Of a DNA stretch of 9,405 nt, positions 1 to 5,886 are shown piece by piece (position 1 is the stretch's first letter; every line of letters starts with the position of its first letter). The notes beneath the pieces were generated by a model. It was not told the DNA's origin. It made no database searches and was given only the letters and a program-made list of their open reading frames with translations. The stretch is from a bacterium (lineage in GTDB: Bacteria; Calditrichota; Calditrichia; RBG-13-44-9; J042). The DNA is taken from the NCBI GenBank assembly GCA_015494485.1, contig WGBF01000573.1, forward strand, positions 1 through 9,405, read 5' to 3'. The position numbers and the translations under genes were made by a program.

Positions 1-603
1 CGAATGTCCAGCGCCATTTCGTTTTGCTTTGCCCTGTTGATTGGGGCAGGCAGTTTCGTACCGGCTGTTGCACAATCGCCTTCGGAATGGCTTACCAGCC
101 ACGGGCAACTTACCTCTCTGTCCGAAACAGCACTGGAATTCCGCACCGGGGATACCCTGGCGCTGGCTTTGCTGGCCTTTCCACCCGACTCCCCGTACAG
201 TACCCTCCGGGTGGAACTGGCAGTGGAGCCCACGCACTGGCACGATACTACCAGCGCGGCTTATCTGGTGGTCGGTACCGACTCTGTGGGAGTTCTGCGA
301 CTGTGGGCAGCCGGGTATTCAGGCAGGCATCAAGCGGTGGAATGGGGTCCGCTCCGCGTCACCTCCCGGGTTTCCATTCCGGACGTCTTTCCTCAAAAAA
401 CAAAGGCCGTGACCATTTTGCCACGCACCGGGTCTTTGTATTTTAAGTGGGTCATTTCTGTAGATACGGAAAACTTCATCGAAGTAAACGGCGTGCCTCT
501 GAATCTACCACCGTTTATGCTGCCCTGGCACATCACCTATGTGGGTGTCGCCATTCGGAATGCTGCTGTTCGGTTTCACCAACCGCAAGTTGTACGGGAA
601 TAG
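1..603 (+). CDS. Secreted protein of unknown function, 5' end probably outside the window
   Basis: I do not recognise this protein. The first ATG in the window is at position 4 and would give 199 residues. The frame is open to the window edge (CGA, Arg, precedes the ATG). From that ATG the N-terminus is a hydrophobic signal-peptide-like stretch ending AVAQS near residue 24, but it has no positive charge before the hydrophobic core, which suggests the true start lies a little upstream. The rest looks like a soluble all-beta domain: alternating hydrophobic strands, many Thr, Val and Pro, no cysteine in the mature part and no membrane segment. The last part (FIEVNGVPL, then YVGVAIRN and VRFHQPQVV) is loosely like a jelly-roll or LamG-like fold, which is inference only. 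It converges on the hydrogenase operon, with 22 nt between its stop and the hupH stop and no obvious terminator between them. Export is likely; function is unknown. Confidence 0.65.
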   Translation, partial: RMSSAISFCFALLIGAGSFVPAVAQSPSEWLTSHGQLTSLSETALEFRTGDTLALALLAFPPDSPYSTLRVELAVEPTHWHDTTSAAYLVVGTDSVGVLRLWAAGYSGRHQAVEWGPLRVTSRVSIPDVFPQKTKAVTILPRTGSLYFKWVISVDTENFIEVNGVPLNLPPFMLPWHITYVGVAIRNAAVRFHQPQVVRE

Positions 604-625
604 CCTCACCTGTTGAAAAGGCTGC

Positions 626-1339
626 CTATCCCGAAGGCCCCTGCACCGGGAGGGTCAGGCGCAATTCCTGGTATTTTTGCCGAAGCCGTTCCAGCCCCAT
701 GCGCACATCCCCTTCGTGGGCACGCAACGTTTCGGGGAACGGCGTTACCACCAGCTCCTGCTTCCCCTGCGTCCAATGCCCCAGCCACACCCCCCAAAAC
801 CGCGTGGCAGTAAACCGAATCGTGGGACTGCTGATGGTTACCGCCCCTGGCGCCAGAACATAATGCAACAGGGATTCCCACTCCCCTTCCAGAGTCCAAC
901 GGATTTCTTTTTCCGGAGAAACTGCCCGCAAATCCTGCTGAAGCTGCTCTTTAATTGAAGAGGGAATTTGCGCCACTTCCATCACAGCCGTTAAAAATTG
1001 GCGCACGCCCTGCGCGACATCCTCCGGCGGAAATGCCACCACCTGCGGGTACCAGTTGATTTCCACAATTTCCAGAATGGGGGTAAACTCCAGGGTGCGC
1101 CCCCACAGTGTGGTAACCCACACCCCGGGATAGCGGGTATTGTACACCACCGATTTGTTGTTGGTGGAATTATCGGTAATCTCCACCTCTCCCCGCTGGA
1201 ACAACGTGCTTAACAGTTGAATGTCCTCCGGGGAGAAGGGCATTTTGTTGGTGTAAATAAAGTGGGGCGCTCCGCCCTGAAGTAATTGCTCCAGAGCATC
1301 GGTAATTTCCTTAAGCACCGGCAACACATTCATCATCAT
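626..1339 (-). CDS. hupH: HupH/HyaF-type hydrogenase maturation protein
   Basis: A 237-residue protein resembling the HupH/HyaF/HoxQ family, which is needed for making active uptake hydrogenases and is thought to help small-subunit maturation before Tat export. Residues 5-117 carry the family pattern: a helix, then LP-like MPFSPED (33-39), a GEVEI strand (50-54), PGVW (71-74) and an acidic strand ending in YPQVVAFPPEDV. A second, weaker copy covers about 155-220 (LAPGAVTI, FWGVW, FPETLRAHEGDV), so the protein is an internal duplication as in HyaF. No signal peptide or membrane segment is seen, so it should be cytoplasmic. Start: the frame is open back to 1459, but the family match begins at three consecutive ATGs (1339, 1336, 1333). 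The first overlaps the protease stop as ATGA and has GGAG about 11 nt upstream. It is the last gene of the structural operon. Family assignment is by remembered pattern, without a profile search. Confidence 0.75.
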   Translation of the reverse strand: MMMNVLPVLKEITDALEQLLQGGAPHFIYTNKMPFSPEDIQLLSTLFQRGEVEITDNSTNNKSVVYNTRYPGVWVTTLWGRTLEFTPILEIVEINWYPQVVAFPPEDVAQGVRQFLTAVMEVAQIPSSIKEQLQQDLRAVSPEKEIRWTLEGEWESLLHYVLAPGAVTISSPTIRFTATRFWGVWLGHWTQGKQELVVTPFPETLRAHEGDVRMGLERLRQKYQELRLTLPVQGPSG

Positions 1340-1857
1340 GGTACCATGGTCTCCAGATACTGATGTAATTCTTCTGTGGTGGGCGGTACTCCCGCCATGG
1401 GATACCCCTCTGCCTGCAGCAGTTTCGATAAGCGGCGGAAAATTTCCGGCAACGCACAAGCCGCCGGGGCAGAAAGGGCAATGCCGGTTTCCAGCGTCTG
1501 CGGTTCAACCCCCAGCACCACCAACTGCTCAAAACGCTTGCCTTTCATTTGTAAATAGGCCAGCACTTCCTGAATGCCGGCTTCATGGGCAGAAATTTTT
1601 TGCCGGAAATAGCGCAACACCGCGTCCCCTTCCAGCTGGTAAACGGTACCGGGCGCTTTGCCTCCGGAAATGGCGTCCACAATAATTAATGACCGGGCCT
1701 TTTCCAGCTCCGGCACCAGCTCCCACCCCAGCGTTCCCCCATCCACCAGGGACACTTCCGGCGGAAGGTGGAAATGCCGGGACAACAATTTCACCACGTG
1801 CACCCCCAGCCCCTCATCGGAGAGCAGCACATTACCCACGCCGATCACAACCAGCAT
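1336..1857 (-). CDS. hyaD: Hydrogenase maturation endopeptidase (HyaD/HupD/HybD type)
   Basis: A 173-residue nickel-dependent protease that removes the C-terminal peptide of the hydrogenase large subunit once the NiFe centre is in place, in the cytoplasm before export. The sequence opens with the family signature MLVVIGVGNVLLSDEGLGVH, followed by VDGGTLG (38-44), LIIVDAI (57-63) and SAHEAG (89-94). The three residues expected to bind nickel, by analogy with HybD, are E15, D61 and H91. Length and motif spacing are typical. The frame extends upstream to 2004 with a nonsensical N-terminus, so the ATG at 1857 is the start; it lies inside the end of the cytochrome b gene (26 nt overlap), implying translational coupling. 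Its stop overlaps the start of hupH (ATGA). Its substrate is very likely the HyaB encoded two genes upstream. The name hyaD reflects context; hupD or hoxM would be equivalent. Confidence 0.93.
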   Translation of the reverse strand: MLVVIGVGNVLLSDEGLGVHVVKLLSRHFHLPPEVSLVDGGTLGWELVPELEKARSLIIVDAISGGKAPGTVYQLEGDAVLRYFRQKISAHEAGIQEVLAYLQMKGKRFEQLVVLGVEPQTLETGIALSAPAACALPEIFRRLSKLLQAEGYPMAGVPPTTEELHQYLETMVP

Positions 1858-2590
1858 CGCCCAGCACGTCTTCAATTTTGCATTCCAGGGCATCTTCCGC
1901 ATCCACCGGGATGCGATGCAACGGCACCCAGCGATTCCCCGATGCCATGGATGCCAGTTCCCCTTCTTTAAACAAAAAGGCATTGTAAAACACCAGATAC
2001 ACATGAAAAATTAAAAACAAGAAAAACAGCCAGGCGACAATGCGATGCCACACATGGAGAGTGAATTCATTGCCGAATAACGCCAGCGTCCATTGGGAAA
2101 CAACTGTTGCTGTGGCGCCATTGGGATTGGACATGCCGTACATGGCAAAACCGGTCCAGATTTGAAAAACAATCAGGGCAAAAATGAAAATGTACGCCAG
2201 CCGGGCCAGGGGATTCCGGATGACCGGCGGATAACTTTTTTTGATAAACACATACGTTAAAATCACATCCTTTAACATCCAGAGATGTTTGGGTGCCATC
2301 AACGCCCGATGGGCTTTTTTGGTAAAGAACAAAAAGATGCGGTAAAGAAATGCTACCAGCAATACATATCCAGCGGAAAAATGAATGGTGCGCACCAAGT
2401 CCATGGATAGAATATGGGGATACACCACCGTGGGTTCACCACTGCCGGATCCGGTAAAAAAAGGATCCCCAATGTAAAGCCCGGTAACAAATAATACCAC
2501 AATGCACAAAAACTGAACCCAGTGCCAGATACGCAGGCCCGGTTGAAACAGGTATATTTTTAAAAAGGTACGTTTTTCCGAAACGGACAT
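1832..2590 (-). CDS. hyaC: [NiFe] hydrogenase membrane cytochrome b subunit
   Basis: A 252-residue di-heme b-type cytochrome of the HyaC/HupC/HydC family (Ni-Fe hydrogenase cytochrome b fold). It anchors the periplasmic heterodimer and passes electrons from the small-subunit clusters to quinone. Four hydrophobic segments are visible at about residues 24-41, 70-90, 129-150 and 183-205. Candidate axial heme histidines are H23 (RIWHW), H70 (RTIHF), H182 (HVWHR) and H196 (IFHVY), close in position to the four ligands known for Wolinella HydC. H179 is one turn from H182. The first 20 residues and the last 40 or so are polar and probably cytoplasmic. The start has an AGGAGGT Shine-Dalgarno (2595-2601) 4 nt before the ATG, 24 nt after the hyaB stop. 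The 3' end runs 26 nt into the protease gene. Confidence 0.93.
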   Translation of the reverse strand: MSVSEKRTFLKIYLFQPGLRIWHWVQFLCIVVLFVTGLYIGDPFFTGSGSGEPTVVYPHILSMDLVRTIHFSAGYVLLVAFLYRIFLFFTKKAHRALMAPKHLWMLKDVILTYVFIKKSYPPVIRNPLARLAYIFIFALIVFQIWTGFAMYGMSNPNGATATVVSQWTLALFGNEFTLHVWHRIVAWLFFLFLIFHVYLVFYNAFLFKEGELASMASGNRWVPLHRIPVDAEDALECKIEDVLGDAGCDRRG

Positions 2591-2594
2591 TTGG

Positions 2595-2601
2595 ACCTCC
2601 T
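2595..2601 (-). promoter_or_regulatory. Consensus ribosome binding site of hyaC
   Basis: AGGAGGT on the minus strand, 4 nt before the hyaC ATG. It is the closest match to the 16S anti-Shine-Dalgarno consensus in the operon; hyaB, hypC and hypD instead use runs of G (GAGGGGG, AGGGGG, GGGGGG). It supports 2590 as the hyaC start. Confidence 0.75.
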
Positions 2602-2614
2602 GAAATTTTTACCA

Positions 2615-4522
2615 TCAGGGTAAAATGTTATTGGTTCCCACATGCACCACCGCCCGCTCCTTACCGGTGGCATCAAAAATGTGGGTGGAACACGCCAGGC
2701 ACGGGTCAAACGAATGAATGGTTCGCAACACTTCCAGCGGCTGGTCGGCCACTTTCACTTCGGTGTCCATCATGGCGGCTTCGTAAGCGGAGCGTTCCGG
2801 GGAATGGTCCAGCCGCGGGGAAACATTCCATGTTGTGGGCACAATCGCCTGATAATTCTGAATCTTGCGGTCTTTAATAACCACCCAGTGGGACAGCGCA
2901 CCCCGGGGTGCTTCCGTCATGCCCACTCCTTTGTATTCGGCGGTGCTCCAGACTTCCGGGTTAAATTTTTCGGTATTGGCGACGGTGGTGTCTCCCTGCT
3001 TAATGTTGTCGATTAATTGCTTCATGAAGTAATAATTGACGCTGGCAGCCACCTGCGCTTCCAGTCCCCGGGCAGCGGTTCGACCCACGGTGGTGGGCAT
3101 CCACACTTCCGGCGGGGCTCCCAGCACAGCGGAAACGGTATCAATTTGCTTCACAATCATTTCGTCCACCCAGGTAGGTTTGATGTGGCCCTGCTTCACC
3201 GCAGTGTACACAACCATGTAGCGGGCCAGTGGTCCCACTTCGGCAACCTTGTTTCGCCAGGTGGGGGTCTTGGCCCAGGAGTATTTCCCCTTTTCATTCA
3301 GGTATTTAATATTGGTTTTCGTACCTTCCCGGGGTCCGGTGTAATGGGGTTTGGTTTCTCCCTGCCAGGGATGCAGGGCCCTGTCGTCCCCTCCAGCATA
3401 TTCAAACCAGGAATGCTGCACGTATTCCGCAATATTTTCCAGTTCCTTTTCGTTAATGGGATAATACTTGGCGTTGTTTACCCCTCTGGCAAAATCTTCC
3501 ACCACCCCGTTGGAATGGTAAAGGAGTTTGCGATAATAATCGCCGTCCTGGAAACCGGAGTAATGTTCGGGGAAGTCCCCAAAGCCCAGAACCCGCTTTT
3601 TGGACAATCCGCCGCCAAAGGTCCAGTGATGCTGATTGACGTAAATATCGCCAATGGCCAGCAAATCCAGTAAATAGAAATTATTCACCGCTTCCCACTG
3701 CCGGTCCAGAGAGGCTTCCACCTGGGCCAGTCGGGCGGAATTGATGGGCGCATTCATATCCTCCAGGGAAATGGCAGAATACATTCCCCCAACCAGATAG
3801 TGGGGATGCGGGTTTTTACCCCCAAATACCACATGGGGAATCACCATTTCCCGCTGCAAGTCCAGCATGTCCAGATAATGGGCTACAGCCATTAAATGCA
3901 CTTCCGGCGGAAGCTTTCGGTAATCGGGATGATTCCACCATTTGGCCGGGGAGAAAATACCCAGCTGGCCGCTTTCCACCAGCGCTTTCACCTTGTCCTG
4001 AAATGCTTTGTAATAGGACGGTGTGGCTTTGGGAAAATTTTTGGGATACGCATTGGTTCCCATGAAATCCGTGGCCAAATCCCGAATTGCACCGTATTTC
4101 TTAATAATAACATTTTGAAGTTCCGCCGTTTTAACCGGGTCTGCCTTCAGGGCTTCCACCGGCGAAACCCAGTCCAGGGCATGCAAATGGTAAAAATGAA
4201 CCACATGGTCATGGGTATACAATGTTCCCAGCATGATATTGCGAATGGCATTGGCATTTTTGGGAATCTGGATTCCCAGGGCGTCCTCAATACACCGCAC
4301 GGAAACCAGCGCATGAATGGTGGTACACACGCCGCAAATGCGTTGGGTAAACGCCCAGGCATCCCGGGGGTCGCGCCCCCGTAAAATCAATTCAATACCC
4401 CGCCACATGGTCGCCGAAGATACGGCATCCTGTACGCGCTGGTTTTTCTCATCCACCACCACCTCGACACGCAGGTGTCCTTCAATTCGGGTGACGGGGT
4501 CCACAACGACACGTGTTGCCAT
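2615..4522 (-). CDS. hyaB: [NiFe] uptake hydrogenase large (catalytic) subunit
   Basis: A 635-residue catalytic subunit carrying the Ni-Fe(CN)2CO site that oxidises H2. The four cysteine ligands are in the expected motifs: RICGVC near the N-terminus (C63, C66) and DPCLACSTH near the C-terminus (C608, C611). Other conserved elements are RIEGH (E14), GGKNPHPH with its histidines, and the GRTAARGLEAQ segment containing the conserved active-site arginine. By family rule the endopeptidase cuts after H614, removing a 21-residue tail (615-635). There is no signal peptide, so it should be co-exported with HyaA. Overall it resembles HyaB/HupL of group 1d. The ATG at 4522 follows GAGGGGG at a spacing of about 9 nt and lies 13 nt after the hyaA stop. 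No truncation or missing residue was seen. Confidence 0.97.
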   Translation of the reverse strand: MATRVVVDPVTRIEGHLRVEVVVDEKNQRVQDAVSSATMWRGIELILRGRDPRDAWAFTQRICGVCTTIHALVSVRCIEDALGIQIPKNANAIRNIMLGTLYTHDHVVHFYHLHALDWVSPVEALKADPVKTAELQNVIIKKYGAIRDLATDFMGTNAYPKNFPKATPSYYKAFQDKVKALVESGQLGIFSPAKWWNHPDYRKLPPEVHLMAVAHYLDMLDLQREMVIPHVVFGGKNPHPHYLVGGMYSAISLEDMNAPINSARLAQVEASLDRQWEAVNNFYLLDLLAIGDIYVNQHHWTFGGGLSKKRVLGFGDFPEHYSGFQDGDYYRKLLYHSNGVVEDFARGVNNAKYYPINEKELENIAEYVQHSWFEYAGGDDRALHPWQGETKPHYTGPREGTKTNIKYLNEKGKYSWAKTPTWRNKVAEVGPLARYMVVYTAVKQGHIKPTWVDEMIVKQIDTVSAVLGAPPEVWMPTTVGRTAARGLEAQVAASVNYYFMKQLIDNIKQGDTTVANTEKFNPEVWSTAEYKGVGMTEAPRGALSHWVVIKDRKIQNYQAIVPTTWNVSPRLDHSPERSAYEAAMMDTEVKVADQPLEVLRTIHSFDPCLACSTHIFDATGKERAVVHVGTNNILP

Positions 4523-4535
4523 CAGTTATTCCCCC

Positions 4536-5636
4536 TCATTTCGTTTTTTCTTCTTGATTGTTTCCGTTGGTTTCCCGGCTTGCCATGGTGTTGCGAATGG
4601 CACTGCCAATGGCATGAGCAGCCAGCCCACCGATGGCCGCGGCGCCGGCAATTAAGCCGACCTTATCTGCGGTCGTTTCTACCCCCGGTAAGGGGATATT
4701 CACCAACCGATTGTGGAAGGGACCATTGTCCCAGAATCCATCCGCCGCGCAGCCAATGCAGGGTGCACCGGATTGAATGGGGTAGGAAATCCCCCCATAC
4801 CAGCGCAGGTTCCCGCAGGAATTGTACGTCGTGGGACCACGGCACCCGATTTTGTACAAACACCATCCTTTTTTGGCCGCATCGTCATCCGGCGTTTCCA
4901 CAAATTGACCTGCATTAAAGAAGGGGCGGCGGTAGCAGGTATCGTGAATGCGCTGACCGTAAAACATTTTTGGCCGTCCTTTGCGGTCCAGGGGTGGAAT
5001 TTCGCCAAACTGCACCACATGCAGGATTACCCCGGTCATTACTTCCGGAATGGGCGGACAACCCGGTACCTTAATAATGGGCTTGTCGGTAATCACCTTG
5101 TGGATGGGTACAGCGTGGGTGGGATTGGGTTTGGCTGCTTGCACACACCCGTTGGAAGCACAGGAACCCCAGGCAATAACGGCAGCCGCACCCTTTGCCG
5201 CTTCTTTCAACTCTTCCAGAAACGATTTTCCCCCCACAATACAAAACATCCCGTCTTCATTTAACGGGGGATTTCCTTCCACCGCCAGAATGTATCGTCC
5301 GTGATATTTTTCCATAATCTCCCGTTTGTGCTCCAGCATGGGCTCACCGGCGGATGCCTGCAGCGTGTCGTCAATTTCCAGGGAAATCATGTTCAATACC
5401 AAATCTGACGCCAGCGGCGAACCGGAGCGAATCAGGGATTCCGAACAGCAGGTGCATTCCAATCCGTGCAGCCAGATAACCGGAACCTTCTCTTTGGTTT
5501 CCATGGCATGAATGAGTTTGGGAATAAATGAGGGCGCCAACCCCATCAGGCCGGCCATCATGGTACTGAACTTAATAAACTCCCGCCGGCTCATCCCCCG
5601 TTTCTGGAAACTTTCCCAGTACGTTTCTCCAGCCAT
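4536..5636 (-). CDS. hyaA: [NiFe] uptake hydrogenase small subunit, six-Cys O2-tolerant type, Tat-exported
   Basis: A 366-residue electron-transfer subunit. Residues 16-24 (SRREFIKFS) form a twin-arginine motif before a hydrophobic stretch, so the folded complex should cross by the Tat system. Proximal-cluster cysteines are C61, C63 and C64 (CTCC), C159, C164 and C193. Their spacing equals C17, C19, C20, C115, C120 and C149 of E. coli Hyd-1, so both extra cysteines of the oxygen-tolerant [4Fe-3S] cluster are present. E120 matches Hyd-1 E76. Distal cluster: H231, C234, C259, C265. Medial [3Fe-4S] cluster: C274, C293, C296. A C-terminal hydrophobic helix (about 324-348) and a charged tail anchor it near HyaC. 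The frame also has an ATG at 5669, but AAGGAG 7 nt before 5636 selects this start. It is the first gene of the structural operon. Confidence 0.96.
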   Translation of the reverse strand: MAGETYWESFQKRGMSRREFIKFSTMMAGLMGLAPSFIPKLIHAMETKEKVPVIWLHGLECTCCSESLIRSGSPLASDLVLNMISLEIDDTLQASAGEPMLEHKREIMEKYHGRYILAVEGNPPLNEDGMFCIVGGKSFLEELKEAAKGAAAVIAWGSCASNGCVQAAKPNPTHAVPIHKVITDKPIIKVPGCPPIPEVMTGVILHVVQFGEIPPLDRKGRPKMFYGQRIHDTCYRRPFFNAGQFVETPDDDAAKKGWCLYKIGCRGPTTYNSCGNLRWYGGISYPIQSGAPCIGCAADGFWDNGPFHNRLVNIPLPGVETTADKVGLIAGAAAIGGLAAHAIGSAIRNTMASRETNGNNQEEKTK

Positions 5637-5643
5637 TGTGTTT

Positions 5644-5649
5644 CTCCTT
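5644..5649 (-). promoter_or_regulatory. Ribosome binding site that decides the hyaA start
   Basis: AAGGAG on the minus strand, 7 nt before the ATG at 5636. The alternative in-frame ATG at 5669 has only a G-run placed almost against the start codon and would add 11 residues before the Tat region. The Shine-Dalgarno therefore favours 5636. Confidence 0.75.
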
Positions 5650-5758
5650 ATATAATTATACTTATCCATTCCCCCTATGCGGGGCTAACGCAGAAAGGCA
5701 TGACACACAACGCCTACAGCGCGTCAATAATGGGTATGGAAATTTTATCTATATCTAT

Positions 5759-5772
5759 CCCGCAGGCGCGGG
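5759..5772 (-). other. Short GC hairpin in the hyaA leader region
   Basis: CCCGC, loop AGGC, GCGGG: a perfect 5-bp stem with a 4-nt loop inside an otherwise AT-rich gap. No T-run follows in either direction, so it is not a convincing terminator. On the minus strand it is followed by two direct ATAGAT repeats (5758-5747). It could be a leader structure or chance. Confidence 0.35.
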
Positions 5773-5805
5773 TGAATATTTGAAGGTTGTGAGAAGATAG
5801 GAATG

Positions 5806-5834
5806 CCAAATTTTATATTCAATACAAAATTTGG
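5806..5834. repeat. 29-nt near-perfect palindrome between hypD and hyaA
   Basis: Arms CCAAATTTT (5806-5814) and AAAATTTGG (5826-5834) are perfectly complementary. The interior TATT-C-AATA is also palindromic, giving 13 of 14 paired positions around a central C at 5820 with one mismatch (5815/5825). It lies about 170 nt upstream of hyaA and 53 nt after the hypD stop. On the minus strand it contains a TATAAA (5817-5812) with TTTTCA 17 nt upstream, so it could be an operator over a hyaA promoter. It could also be a weak terminator for hypBCD, but no T-run follows. Function is undetermined. Confidence 0.5.
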
Positions 5835-5835
5835 T

Positions 5836-5857
5836 GAAAATAAAATTTTTTTATTTC
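5836..5857. repeat. AT-only inverted repeat after hypD
   Basis: GAAAATAAAA (5836-5845) faces TTTTATTTC (5849-5857) across a 3-nt T spacer, differing by one A. It sits one base from the larger palindrome and 29 nt after the hypD stop. Such A/T hairpins can act as weak terminators or simply reflect AT-rich spacer DNA. Confidence 0.35.
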
Positions 5858-5886
5858 AGATGTTTGTCGGAGGAAAAATAGTTTTG

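Noticed and set aside
604..625. Bidirectional terminator between the left-edge gene and hupH
   Set aside because: Only 3- to 5-bp stems can be drawn around here, with no T-run on either side, so I could not support a terminator.
447..863. 138-codon plus-strand frame bridging the left-edge gene and hupH
   Set aside because: It overlaps two better-supported genes in other frames, is rich in Arg, Ser and Cys without pattern, and starts inside the first gene without a ribosome binding site.
1340..1459. N-terminal extension of HupH to the ATG at 1459
   Set aside because: The 40 added residues lie inside the protease gene in another frame, and the ATGA overlap at 1339 with a GGAG upstream gives a normal coupled start.
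1858..2004. N-terminal extension of the protease to the ATG at 2004
   Set aside because: The 49 added residues (Trp/Cys/Arg-rich) are the out-of-frame reading of hyaC. The protease family begins at the glycine-rich MLVVIGVGN strand, encoded from 1857.
3017..3673. 218-codon plus-strand open frame antisense to hyaB
   Set aside because: It lies entirely within the large-subunit gene, which has intact motifs on the other strand. The translation is low-complexity-like (Gly, Phe, Pro, His-rich) with no family signature, as expected of an antisense shadow.
4713..5264. 183-codon plus-strand frame antisense to hyaA
   Set aside because: It is fully covered by the small-subunit gene and shows no recognisable domain or ribosome binding site. 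The same applies to 3896-4384 and 6751-7137.
5655..5660. TATAAT just upstream of hyaA read as a -10 element
   Set aside because: It is only 18 nt from the start codon, so the transcript would begin within or after the Shine-Dalgarno, and no -35 lies at a proper distance. It is probably AT-rich leader sequence.
5637..5669. Longer HyaA starting at 5669, with a second Arg pair (IRRNT)
   Set aside because: The Arg pair is not in a Tat consensus, and the start lacks a properly spaced ribosome binding site. The real twin-arginine motif is SRREFIK downstream of the chosen start.
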